Positions 16,167-24,359 of a DNA stretch of 44,772 nt are shown here, one piece after another; the stretch's first letter is position 1; every line of letters starts with the position of its first letter. The notes beneath the pieces are model-generated. The model had not been told where the DNA came from, ran no database searches, and saw nothing but the letters and a program-made list of their open reading frames with translations. The stretch covers positions 1 to 44,772 of the forward strand of contig NZ_JAPDPH010000037.1 in the NCBI RefSeq assembly GCF_026013475.1, in the 5' to 3' direction. The stretch comes from Micromonospora yasonensis (GTDB lineage: Bacteria > Actinomycetota > Actinomycetes > Mycobacteriales > Micromonosporaceae). Made by a program: the position numbers and the translations under genes.

Positions 16167-17198
16167 TCACCTGCCGGTACCTCCGGTCGGGGGCGCCGGG
16201 CAGCCGCAACTGCCGCGCAGGACGAGTTCGGTGGGCAGCACGAGACTGCCCGCGGGGGTGTTGCCGGGCTGGCCGGCGGCACGCAGGATCAGCCGGGCCG
16301 CCTCGGCGGCGAGCTCGCGTACGGGTTGCCGGACGGTGGTCAGGGCGGGGGTGACGAGGGCGGCGGCCGGCACGTCGTCGAAGCCGGTGATGACCAGGTC
16401 CTGCGGCACCCGCAGGCCCCGGCCGAGCGCGCCGACCAGCACGCCGAGAGCGATCTCGTCGTTGGCGCAGACCACCCCGGCGGGCCGGGGTCTGTCGCCG
16501 CACAGCAACTGGTCGGCGGCGAGCACCCCGTCGGCCTGTTGCATGTGGACCGCGACCGGCTCGGCGGGCGGCTCGATGCCGAGGTCGTGGTGCGCCCGCC
16601 GGAAGGCGGCCCAGCGTTCGCTGACGTCGGGCGAGCCCGCCGGGTTGCCGACGAAGACCAGGTCGCGCAGGTCGTGGTCGGCGAGCAGGTGTCGGGTGAG
16701 CGCCCGCATGCTGCCGACGTTGTCGGCGCGTACCGAGGGGATGTCGCCGGGGCCCTCGCCGGCGACCACCACCACGGGGACCATCGTGGCGAGCCGGAGC
16801 AGCGCTTCGTCGGAGATGGTGCCGCCGATGACGGCGACGCCGTCCACCCGGCGGCCCATCTCCAACACCTGGTCGTCTGCGTCGGAGCGCAGGTGCGTGC
16901 ACAGGATGTGCACGCTGGCCCGAGACGGCACCGCCTCGGACTCGAAGCCCTGGATGAGCTCGGTGAAGTAGGGGCCGGACAGGCCGGGGAAGACCAGGCC
17001 GAGGGCGCCGTGCCGGCCGGCGGCCAGGGCCCGGCCGAGGTGGTCGGGGCGGTATCCGTGCTTCTCGATCGCCTCCAGCACCCGGCGGCGCATCTCCTCC
17101 GAGACCTGACCGGTGCCGTTGGAGACCCGGGAGACGGTGGCCACGGAGACGCCGGCGAGCTTGGCGATCTCGCGAACCGTCATGCGGCTGTTGCTCAT
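16167..17198 (-). CDS. LacI-family transcriptional repressor of the glycan locus
   Basis: A 343-residue LacI regulator. The helix-turn-helix and hinge are textbook: TVREIAKLAGVSVATVSRV from residue 7, then a hinge ending in HLGRALAAG. The effector domain carries the usual sugar-binding repeats (GALGLVFPGLSGPYFTE, VVCANDEIALGV, ITGFDDVPAA, and TTVRQPVRELAAEAARLI). It probably releases DNA when the imported sugar binds. I chose the ATG at 17198 with GAGGGAG upstream. Two GTAACCGGTTAC-type palindromes, one beside this gene (17229) and one before the GH39 gene (9502), are its likely operators. It is followed 43 bp later by the importer operon and faces the broken GH35 gene. Confidence 0.92.
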   Translation of the reverse strand: MSNSRMTVREIAKLAGVSVATVSRVSNGTGQVSEEMRRRVLEAIEKHGYRPDHLGRALAAGRHGALGLVFPGLSGPYFTELIQGFESEAVPSRASVHILCTHLRSDADDQVLEMGRRVDGVAVIGGTISDEALLRLATMVPVVVVAGEGPGDIPSVRADNVGSMRALTRHLLADHDLRDLVFVGNPAGSPDVSERWAAFRRAHHDLGIEPPAEPVAVHMQQADGVLAADQLLCGDRPRPAGVVCANDEIALGVLVGALGRGLRVPQDLVITGFDDVPAAALVTPALTTVRQPVRELAAEAARLILRAAGQPGNTPAGSLVLPTELVLRGSCGCPAPPTGGTGR

Positions 17199-17228
17199 CG
17201 CTCCCTCGATCCGTAACGTGCGGTGACA

Positions 17229-17240
17229 GTAACCGGTTTC
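17229..17240. promoter_or_regulatory. LacI-type operator between lacI-like gene and GH35 pseudogene
   Basis: GTAACCGGTTTC differs by one base from the perfect palindrome at 9502. It lies 30 bp before the LacI start and about 80 bp before the divergent GH35 start, so autoregulation plus control of the GH35 gene is likely. Confidence 0.7.
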
Positions 17241-17316
17241 AGGCGACCATAGGCAGCCGAGAGGAAGTTCACAAGCCTCGAGTCCACATTCTCCCCTGTG
17301 AGGAGCTCTGCCCCAT

Positions 17317-18658
17317 ATGACAGAAGTGCTACTCCGGGATCGCCGGATCGTCGTCGACGGCCGGCCCGAACTGCTACTCGCCGGCGAGGTGCACTCCTTC
17401 CGGCTCCACCGGGCCGACTGGGCGGACCGGCTCGACCGGCTCCGCGACTGCGGCGGCGACACCGTCGCCACCTACGTACCGTGGCTGTGGCACGAACTGC
17501 CGGACGGCTCGGTCGACCTGACCGGGCGTACCCACGAGCAGCGCGACCTGGCCGGCTTCCTCGACCTCGTGCACCAGCGCGGGCTGCGGGCGGTGGTCCG
17601 CCCCGGCCGGTTCGTCATGGCTGAACTGAAGAACGAGGGCATCCCTTACCGGGTGTACGACGAGCACCCGCACCTGCTCCCCACCACCTGGGACGGCGCG
17701 CCGATCAGCACCCGCACCGTCGACTACCTGGCGCCCGCGGCGGCTCAACCCGACGTATGCCGCGGCACGGCGGGCACTGCACGCCGTACGGGGGATGGCC
17801 GACCTGCTCGCCGACGGCGACGAGGAACACGACGGCTTCGCCCTCGGATTCGTTCCCGACCACTACCTGACCGAGTACCACCACCCGGCGTCCATCAGCA
17901 GGGCGGAGCAGATCGCCGAGCTGGAACGGTTCCGCGGCATGGGCGCGCGGGACGTGCTGGCGCGGGCCCTGCTGCTCGCCGGCTACTCGTTCCCCGCGGC
18001 GAACCTGCAGGCCCCGGGCGGCGCCGCACCGGTGCCGGGCGACGCGCCGCCGGTGCTGGTGCTGGCCACCGCCCCCACCCTCGGTTCGGACGTCCAGCAG
18101 CGGCTGGTCGACCATCTGCGGGCCGGCGGCCGGCTGCTGCTGCACGGACCGCTGCCCACCCGCGACCACGACGGCACGCCATGCACCCTGCTGGCCGACG
18201 CGCTCGGGCTGCGACCGGACGGCTGGCTGGAGGGCGGGCCCCACTACTTCCCGTCGGTGGTGGGCCACGACTGGGCGGCCGGCCCCGCCGAGGTCCGGGT
18301 CGGATACGCCCAACTGCTCGCCGGGTCCGGTGAACGGCTGCTCACCGAGGTCGGCTCCGGCCGGCCGTGCGGCGCCGAGGTGACCGTGGGCGCCGGCCGG
18401 GCCGTGGTGATCGCCACCGACTACCCGTGTCACCTGGAATTCTGGCGAGCGGCGCTGGACCGGCTCGGGGTGCGGCCCCGCCTCCGGCACGACGCGGCCG
18501 ACCCCGGGCTGCTGCTCACCTCGACCGAGGATGTCGCCGTCTTCGCCACCGACCGGCCGGTACGCGCCGACCGGGGTGAGGTGACCGTGGCCGATGGCCG
18601 GACCACGCTGACCGTCCAGGCCCCGGATGGCGAACCGATCCGGGTCACCATCGACTGA
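17317..18658 (+). pseudogene. GH35-like beta-galactosidase, disrupted by an out-of-frame internal deletion
   Basis: The first about 140 codons from the ATG at 17317 read as the N-terminus of a GH35-type beta-galactosidase (LLLAGEVHSFRLHRADWADRL, THEQRDLAGFLDLVHQRGLRAVVRP, TVDYLAPA). Near base 17745 this homology stops. The C-terminal part then continues in another frame (LNPTYAAARRALHAVRGMADLL, then DGFALGFVPDHYLTEYHHP to 18658). Full-length relatives, as I recall them, are well over 600 residues, so the middle containing both catalytic glutamates is missing and the frame is broken. Even ignoring the frameshift, no active enzyme could form. VRPGRFVMAE also has Arg where Pro is usual. It faces the LacI gene across a LacI operator, so it was probably part of this regulon. 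A sequencing error alone cannot explain the loss. Confidence 0.8.
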
Positions 18659-18712
18659 CCGCCGTAGGCGGATGACGGGCCACCCACCAGACCGAGCGCT
18701 CGTCGGGGCCGC

Positions 18713-20143
18713 CTACTGCCGTGCCACGAGAGCCCACAGGAGACCGGCGGTGACCCCCAGCGCCAGGCTGAGCGCGGCGGCCGCGACGGCGAGACGCGCC
18801 GACCACGGCCGCGGTGGCTCGTCGTTCAACCGTGCCTGCTCCCGGTCCTCTGGCGTCGACTCACGGCTGCGGTAGGCCGGGGCGATCCAGCGCAGGTAGT
18901 AGAACAAGCTGAGCACGGTGTTGACGAAGACGACGACGGCCAGCCAGGCGGAGCCGCCGTCCCAGGCGGCCGTCGCGGTGGTGAGTTTGCCGACGAAGAT
19001 GGCAGTCGGCGGGGTACTGACGAGGCCGAGCAGCGCCACCAGCAGGGCCGCGGCGAGCCACGGCCGGCCGGCGGCCACACCCCGCCAGTCGGCGAGGTTC
19101 CGGCGCCTGGGCAGGGCGGCGCTGACGGCGAACGCCGCGACGTTCGTCACCGTGTAGCCCGTGAGGTACACGAGCAGCGAGGGCAGGGCGAGGCCGCTGC
19201 GGCCGGCCACCGCGATGGGGACCAGCAGGAAACCGACCTGGCTGACGGTCGACCAGCCCAGCAGCCGCCGGGGGTCGGCCTGCCAGAAGGCCGCGAGGTT
19301 GCCCAGCGTCATGCTGGCCACCGCGAGCGCCGCCACCAGCACCGGCCAGGACGACGACGGGGGAAGTACGACGGCGAGTCGGTAGATCGCGACCAGTGCG
19401 CCGATCTTCGGAACGGTGGTGAGGAAGGCCGCCGCCGTGGCGGTGGCTGCCTGGGCCGCGTCGGGCACCCAGAAGTGGGCGGGCACCCCGCCGGCTTTGA
19501 ACATCAGTCCGGTGATCACGGCGACCGCCGCGACGGTCACCGCCGCCCGCGGCGAGCCGGTGAGCCGGTTGGTGAGTTCGGCGTAGCCGGTGGTGGCGGT
19601 GAGTCCGGACAGGACGGTCACGCCGAGCAGCAGAAGGATGCCGAACAGGGCCCCCATGAGGTACGTCTTCATGGCGGCCTCGGCGCCCACGGCGGTGTGC
19701 GCGAGGCCGATCAGCGCGTAGAGCGGGATGCTGGTGAGCAGGAACCCGACGGCGAGGGCGAGCAGGTCGTTCGCGCCCGCCAGCAGGACGGTGCCCGCGG
19801 TGGAGAACAGCAGCAGGGCGTACGTCTCGCTCTCCCGCGCGCTGCCGGAGATCTCGTCGGCGGCGACCGCCAGGATGAGCAGGGTGCCGGACGCGGCGAG
19901 GATGCGGGCCATGCCGGTGGCCGTGTCGACGGCGAACGAGTCGTCGAAGGCGCTTGTCGCCGGGCTGTGGATCTGGATAGCGGCCGCGACGATCGTGGCG
20001 ACGAGTACCACGGCGGTGAAGATCCGGACGAGCCATTGCCGCTGGCGGGGGACGAAGGAGCCGCCGATCAGGGCGGCGAGCGCCCCACCGGCGAGCAGTA
20101 TCTCGGGAAGCAGCAGCAGCGGCCGCATCGTCTCCGTACTCAC
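18713..20143 (-). CDS. nuoN: NADH-quinone oxidoreductase-like subunit N
   Basis: A 476-residue antiporter-like membrane protein with about 13-14 helices. The TM7-TM8 lysine region, FKAGGVPAHFWVPDAAQAA, is conserved. By eye, the TM5 Glu of NuoN (EL.SL.LY) is not present: residues 132-142 read VGFLLTSIPLY. It is the last gene of the compact nuo operon, separated by 3 bp from nuoM. It should form part of the proton-pumping membrane arm. It ends 54 bp from the convergent GH35 pseudogene, with a small hairpin CCGCCGTAGGCGG at 18659 between them. Family secure. Confidence 0.9.
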   Translation of the reverse strand: MSTETMRPLLLLPEILLAGGALAALIGGSFVPRQRQWLVRIFTAVVLVATIVAAAIQIHSPATSAFDDSFAVDTATGMARILAASGTLLILAVAADEISGSARESETYALLLFSTAGTVLLAGANDLLALAVGFLLTSIPLYALIGLAHTAVGAEAAMKTYLMGALFGILLLLGVTVLSGLTATTGYAELTNRLTGSPRAAVTVAAVAVITGLMFKAGGVPAHFWVPDAAQAATATAAAFLTTVPKIGALVAIYRLAVVLPPSSSWPVLVAALAVASMTLGNLAAFWQADPRRLLGWSTVSQVGFLLVPIAVAGRSGLALPSLLVYLTGYTVTNVAAFAVSAALPRRRNLADWRGVAAGRPWLAAALLVALLGLVSTPPTAIFVGKLTTATAAWDGGSAWLAVVVFVNTVLSLFYYLRWIAPAYRSRESTPEDREQARLNDEPPRPWSARLAVAAAALSLALGVTAGLLWALVARQ

Positions 20144-20146
20144 CGG

Positions 20147-21637
20147 TCACCGCCGAAGCAGGCCGACGACGGCGTGTGCGGCGGGTTCGATGACGTCGAG
20201 CAGTGGACGCGGCAGGACCCCGATCAGCACGGACAGCAGCAGCAGCGGCCCGATCGACCACAGTTCGCCGGCACGCAGGTCGGTGAACCCGATCGACGCG
20301 CCGGCGGTGTCACCGGTGAAGACCTGTTGCAGCGCGCGCAGGAACAGCGCCGCCGTGATCAGGATGCCGAGCACCGCGACGGCGGTGACGGGTGCGGCGG
20401 CGATGCTGCCGGTGAAGATCTGGAACTCGGCGACGAAGCCGGAGAAGGCGGGCAGGCCGAGGGAGGCGAACGCTCCCACGGCGAACAGCGCCGCGAACGC
20501 CGGTGCGGGTGAGGCGAGCCCGCCGAAGTCGTGCACGTCGTACGTGCCGGCGCGGTCCCGGAGGACGCCGGCGAGCAGGAACAGGGCGCCGGTGATCAGG
20601 CCGTGGCTGACCATCTGCGTGACCGCGCCGGCGACGGCCACGCCGCGGGCCTGTGCGGTGTCGGCGGCGACCAGGCCGGCGACGCCGACGGCGAGGACGA
20701 TGTAGCCCATGTGGTTGACCGACGTGTAGGCGATCATGCGTTTGACGTTGGACTGGGCCAGCGCCACGAGCGCACCGTAGATCACCGACACGACGCCGAC
20801 GGCGATCACCGCCCAGGCCCAGGCCCGCCAGGCCTGCGGCAGCATCGGCATGGCGATGCGGACGAAGCCGTAGGTGCCCATCTTCAGCAGCACCCCCGCG
20901 AGGACCGCAGAGCCGACGGCGGGTGCGTCGGTGTGCGCGGGCGGCAGCCAGGTGTGAAACGGCACGGCCGGTGTCTTCACGGCCAGGCCGAGCAGGATCG
21001 CCGCGAGGACCAGTCCGCCGGCGAGCGGCCGGCCTTGCAGCGGTGGCGTGGCGGTGAGTTGTGGCATGTCGAAGGTGTGCGGGGTGGCGGCGACGTACAG
21101 GCCGATGAAGCCGACCAGCAGCGCCAGGGAGCCGAGGAAGGTGTAGAGGAAGAACTTCAGCGCCGAGTGTGCGCGGTTGCCGTGGCCCCACCCGGCGATG
21201 ACGAAGTACATGCCGACGATGGACAGGTCGAAGAAGACGAAGAACAGGATCAGGTCGGCGGCGACGAACAAGCCGAGGCTGACGCTCTGCAGGAACAGGA
21301 ACAGCGCGGCATGCGCTCGGGGGCGGTGCCGTTCGCGCAGCGCGTACACCGCGCAGGCCAGATAGATCACTGCGGTCATCGCCACCAGCGGCAGCGAGAA
21401 CCCGTCCACCCCGATGTGGTAGCTGCTGTTCACGCCGGGAATCCAGGTCGCCCGCTCGGCGAAGGCCAGCTCGCCGGGCGGCGGCGTGTGGTAGCGCGCC
21501 CACAGCACGGCGATCAGTCCGAGATCAAGGGCCGCCACGGCGACCCACGTCCAGCGCGCCACGGTGTCGCTGAGGCGCGGCGCGGCGGCCAGCGCCACTG
21601 CGGCGGCCAGCGGCAGAAAGACGATCAGACTGAGCAA
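20147..21637 (-). CDS. nuoM: NADH-quinone oxidoreductase-like subunit M
   Basis: A 496-residue antiporter-like subunit. Conserved features are SALKFFLYTFLGSLALL, AVKTPAVPFHTWLPPAHTDAPAVGS with the TM7 lysine, and a C-terminal PAFSGFVAEF (usual NuoM: P..sgFvgEf). The TM5 position usually Glu in a WE motif reads FFDLSIVGMYF, that is Asp137, a conservative change. Three basic spots suggest otherwise normal proton channels. The start at 21637 lies 3 bp after the nuoL stop and the gene ends 3 bp before nuoN. Part of the membrane arm of the complex-I-like assembly. Confidence 0.92.
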   Translation of the reverse strand: MLSLIVFLPLAAAVALAAAPRLSDTVARWTWVAVAALDLGLIAVLWARYHTPPPGELAFAERATWIPGVNSSYHIGVDGFSLPLVAMTAVIYLACAVYALRERHRPRAHAALFLFLQSVSLGLFVAADLILFFVFFDLSIVGMYFVIAGWGHGNRAHSALKFFLYTFLGSLALLVGFIGLYVAATPHTFDMPQLTATPPLQGRPLAGGLVLAAILLGLAVKTPAVPFHTWLPPAHTDAPAVGSAVLAGVLLKMGTYGFVRIAMPMLPQAWRAWAWAVIAVGVVSVIYGALVALAQSNVKRMIAYTSVNHMGYIVLAVGVAGLVAADTAQARGVAVAGAVTQMVSHGLITGALFLLAGVLRDRAGTYDVHDFGGLASPAPAFAALFAVGAFASLGLPAFSGFVAEFQIFTGSIAAAPVTAVAVLGILITAALFLRALQQVFTGDTAGASIGFTDLRAGELWSIGPLLLLSVLIGVLPRPLLDVIEPAAHAVVGLLRR

Positions 21638-21640
21638 GGG

Positions 21641-23497
21641 CTATCCCCAGACGATGAGGACGACGACGGCGACGACGAACACCACGATGGCCTGCAGGTA
21701 GTACTGGTGCAGCTGTCCGGTCTGCGGCCGGCGGGCGAGCCGTCCCAGCCGCCGTGCCGCGGCGGCGACCCGGTCGACGGCGGCGTCGAGCCCCCGGTCG
21801 TCGGTGCGTCCGGCGTGCTGGGCCAGGCGCAGCGACCTGGCCGCGGCGAGCTCGATACCGCGGTCGAGGACCTGGTCGTCGAAGCGGGCCAGCGCCTGCG
21901 CGCAGCGCAGGGTTGGGCGGACGACCAGCGTTTGCGCGGCGGCTTCCAGCCCGAGCCACCGCAGCGCCCACTTCGGCTCGGGAGGCGGACGGCGGGCGAC
22001 CAGCAGGACGACGGCCAGGGCGAGCGCCCCCGACACCGCGAGCTCGACCGGCGTGGCGTGGAACATGCCGGGCTGCCCGACCGCCCGGGCGACCATGGCG
22101 CCGGCCGGCGGGAGGGCCAACAGCCCGGCGTACGCGGCGCCCACCGCGAGGACCACCAGCGGCGCCTGCTGCAGGAAGCGCACCTGCCCCGCCCCCGGGT
22201 GGTCGCGGTGGGCGTCGACGTTGCGGCGCCCGCTTGGGGGTAGTGGCCGCCAGATGACGACCAGCAGCTTGCCCGCGTACGCGGCCGACAGCGCCGAAGC
22301 TGCCAGACCGACCGCGTACAGCCACGGCGACTGTTCCAGGACCCGGGCCAGGACCGCGTCCTTGGTCGCCCACAGCGACAGCGGCGGGATCCCGGCCAGG
22401 GCCAGCGCTCCGGCGGCGGCGGACCAGCCGACCAGCCGCCACCGCCCGACGACCCCGTGCAGGTCGGCGAGCCGGGTGGTGCCCAACGCGGTCAGCCACG
22501 CCCCTGCCGCCAGGAACAGCAGCGCCTTGGTGGCGGCGTGCGCGATCAGCTGGGCGGCACCGCCGGCCACGGCGCCGGTGCCGGCGGCCATCACCACGAA
22601 CCCGAGCTGGGCGCAGGTGGAGGCCGCCAGGAGCTGCTTGATGTCCCGCTGGGCGACCGCCACCGTGCCCAGCAGCAGCGCTGTCAGGGCACCGGCCCAC
22701 ATGGCCAGCGGAGCGGCCCAGCCGGTGGCGACGAGCAGGGGCTGCACCCGTAGCAGCAGGTAGCCGCCCATGGCCACCATCGCCGCGGAGTGCAGGAGCG
22801 CGCTGACCGGGCTCGGGCCGGCCATCGCCCGGGACAGCCAGAACGAGAACGGCAGCTGCGCGGCCTTGCCGAGCGCGGCGACGAGGATCCCGGCGGCGAT
22901 GACGTGCCGCCATCCGGGACTGCTGTGGGGCAGGTCGGCCAGGGCCAGACCCGCACCGCCGGCCAGCGCGGCTCCCGCGGCGACGTACAGGCCCAGATCG
23001 GCCGCGCGGGTGGTGACGAACGCGGTCAGGCCGGCCGACACCCGGTCGGCGTCCCGCCACCCGAACCCGATCAGCGCGTACGAGGCGGCGCCCATGATCT
23101 CCCACGCGAACAGCAACGTGGGCAGGGTCGCCGCGGTGACGGTGAGCGCGGCGGAGGCGGCGAACAGCAGCATCAGACCGTGGAAGCGTGCCCGCGAGCG
23201 GCGAATCTCCCCTGCCGCGGCGGCCAGCACCAGCAGGGTCACCACCGTGAGCATCAGCGCGAGCAGCGCGGCGAGCCCGTCCACGGTCAGCGCGAAGTCG
23301 ACGGCGGCCATGAACGGCACCGCCACGCTGGGCCGGGCCACCGCAACCACCGCCGATGCGACCACCGAGGCCGCGGCGACGGTGAGCGAGACCGGCGCGG
23401 CGACCCGTTCCGCCCGCCGAATCGTGGCCAGCAGGGCGCCCGCCGCCGCGGGGAGCGCCACCAGTGACCACAGCGCGGCCTGCGCGAACTGGCTCAA
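21641..23497 (-). CDS. nuoL: NADH-quinone oxidoreductase-like subunit L
   Basis: A 618-residue antiporter-like subunit from a probable TTG start at 23497, which overlaps the nuoK stop as TTGA. No ATG or GTG is better placed, and the first helix begins directly after (FAQAALWSLVALPAAAGALL). The key proton-channel residues are present: TM5 Glu133 in FAWEIMGAASYALIGF, a lysine in ALGKAAQLPFSFWLSRAM, RDIKQLLAASTCAQLGFV, and HAATKALLFLAAGAWL. The C-terminus has a charged amphipathic stretch and a last hydrophobic helix, as expected for the lateral arm. Length matches the family. It works with nuoM and nuoN. Confidence 0.88.
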   Translation of the reverse strand: MSQFAQAALWSLVALPAAAGALLATIRRAERVAAPVSLTVAAASVVASAVVAVARPSVAVPFMAAVDFALTVDGLAALLALMLTVVTLLVLAAAAGEIRRSRARFHGLMLLFAASAALTVTAATLPTLLFAWEIMGAASYALIGFGWRDADRVSAGLTAFVTTRAADLGLYVAAGAALAGGAGLALADLPHSSPGWRHVIAAGILVAALGKAAQLPFSFWLSRAMAGPSPVSALLHSAAMVAMGGYLLLRVQPLLVATGWAAPLAMWAGALTALLLGTVAVAQRDIKQLLAASTCAQLGFVVMAAGTGAVAGGAAQLIAHAATKALLFLAAGAWLTALGTTRLADLHGVVGRWRLVGWSAAAGALALAGIPPLSLWATKDAVLARVLEQSPWLYAVGLAASALSAAYAGKLLVVIWRPLPPSGRRNVDAHRDHPGAGQVRFLQQAPLVVLAVGAAYAGLLALPPAGAMVARAVGQPGMFHATPVELAVSGALALAVVLLVARRPPPEPKWALRWLGLEAAAQTLVVRPTLRCAQALARFDDQVLDRGIELAAARSLRLAQHAGRTDDRGLDAAVDRVAAAARRLGRLARRPQTGQLHQYYLQAIVVFVVAVVVLIVWG

Positions 23498-23796
23498 CGG
23501 GACAGGTCCGCGGCCATGTCGGTCATGTCGGTGCGCCGCACCCGGTGCAGGTGGGTGGCCACGGCGAAGCCCATGGCCATCTCGACGGTCATCGCCACGA
23601 TGATGATCAGCAGCAGCACCTGCCCGGACGGGTCCGGGGCGAGGAACCACCAGAAGGCGGCGGCGGCCAGGATGAGGCCGTTGAGCATCAGCTCCAGCCC
23701 CATCATCACCATGACCACCACCTGCTGGGACAGCGCGCCGTAGAGGCCGACGCTGAACAGCGCCGACGCCGCGAGCAGCACGGTCCGCAGGGTCAT
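23494..23796 (-). CDS. nuoK: NADH-quinone oxidoreductase-like subunit K
   Basis: A 100-residue subunit with three helices. The typical GLYGALSQQVVVMVMMGLELMLNG carries the conserved TM2 Glu (GLELMLN). The second conserved Glu is in TVEMAMGFAVA. Methionines replace several usual Leu/Ala positions, echoing the Met-rich NuoJ. The ATG at 23796 overlaps the nuoJ stop (ATGA), and the stop overlaps the nuoL TTG. Confidence 0.92.
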   Translation of the reverse strand: MTLRTVLLAASALFSVGLYGALSQQVVVMVMMGLELMLNGLILAAAAFWWFLAPDPSGQVLLLIIIVAMTVEMAMGFAVATHLHRVRRTDMTDMAADLSR

Positions 23797-24356
23797 CGGC
23801 CGACCCCTCCCGGCTGCGGGTCGTCGGCCGGTCGCCGGCGCAGGTCGTCGCCGAACCGGTCGTAGCGGCTGCGGTGGGCCGCCAGCACGACGCCGGCGAC
23901 GATGGTGGCCGCCATGACCGCGCCGACGCCGGTCATGACCAACATCTTCGGGCCCATCAGCTCCTCCCCCAACGCCGCGGTGACGTCAACGGGCGGGCCG
24001 CCGCGTCGGGTGGGCCACGGCACGAGCAGCACCCCGGCGGCCAGCAGCACGAACACACCGATCGACACCGCCAGGGCATGGCGGTTGTCGTGGACCATGC
24101 TCATCGGCATCAGCGCCGGATTCATGCCCATGAACATGACCATGTAGACGGCCATGACGGCCATCTCCATGACCATCATCAGGATCGTCACCACACCGAC
24201 GTAGTTCTGCTGCATCAGCAGCACCTGCAGGCCGACGGCGACGAAGGACACGGCGAGGGCGTAGCTGGCCCGGGCCATCGAGTCGACGATGAACACGGCG
24301 GCGCCGGCGAGGACGGCGATGACGGCCAGGGCCCAGAACACGACGTGTGTGAGCAT
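23793..24356 (-). CDS. nuoJ: NADH-quinone oxidoreductase-like subunit J, Met-rich
   Basis: A 187-residue membrane protein with five helices, at the nuoJ position between nuoH and nuoK. The third-helix region is very unusual: residues 60-87 hold 12 methionines, reading MMVMEMAVMAVYMVMF and on through MPMSMVHD. Ordinary NuoJ has a Val/Leu-rich YAGAVMVLF helix here. Met-rich membrane segments are known in copper-handling proteins, so metal interaction is possible but unproven. The overlapping ATGA with nuoK and the 3-bp gap after nuoH indicate one operon. Placement secure; role of the Met cluster unknown. Confidence 0.85.
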   Translation of the reverse strand: MLTHVVFWALAVIAVLAGAAVFIVDSMARASYALAVSFVAVGLQVLLMQQNYVGVVTILMMVMEMAVMAVYMVMFMGMNPALMPMSMVHDNRHALAVSIGVFVLLAAGVLLVPWPTRRGGPPVDVTAALGEELMGPKMLVMTGVGAVMAATIVAGVVLAAHRSRYDRFGDDLRRRPADDPQPGGVGR

Positions 24357-24359
24357 CGG

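Noticed and set aside
17795..18658. C-terminal GH35 piece as a separate gene
   Set aside because: It has no ribosome site at its ATG and is plainly the second half of a deleted glycosidase, so it was annotated as part of the pseudogene.
19475..22243. Plus-strand frames opposite nuoN, nuoM and nuoL
   Set aside because: The Nuo proteins on the other strand have conserved motifs; the plus-strand translations are repetitive Gly/Arg/Asp-rich shadows.
21525..23471. 648-codon minus-strand frame overlapping nuoL
   Set aside because: It is the shifted-frame shadow of nuoL, with an Arg/Gly/Ala-rich translation and no membrane helices.
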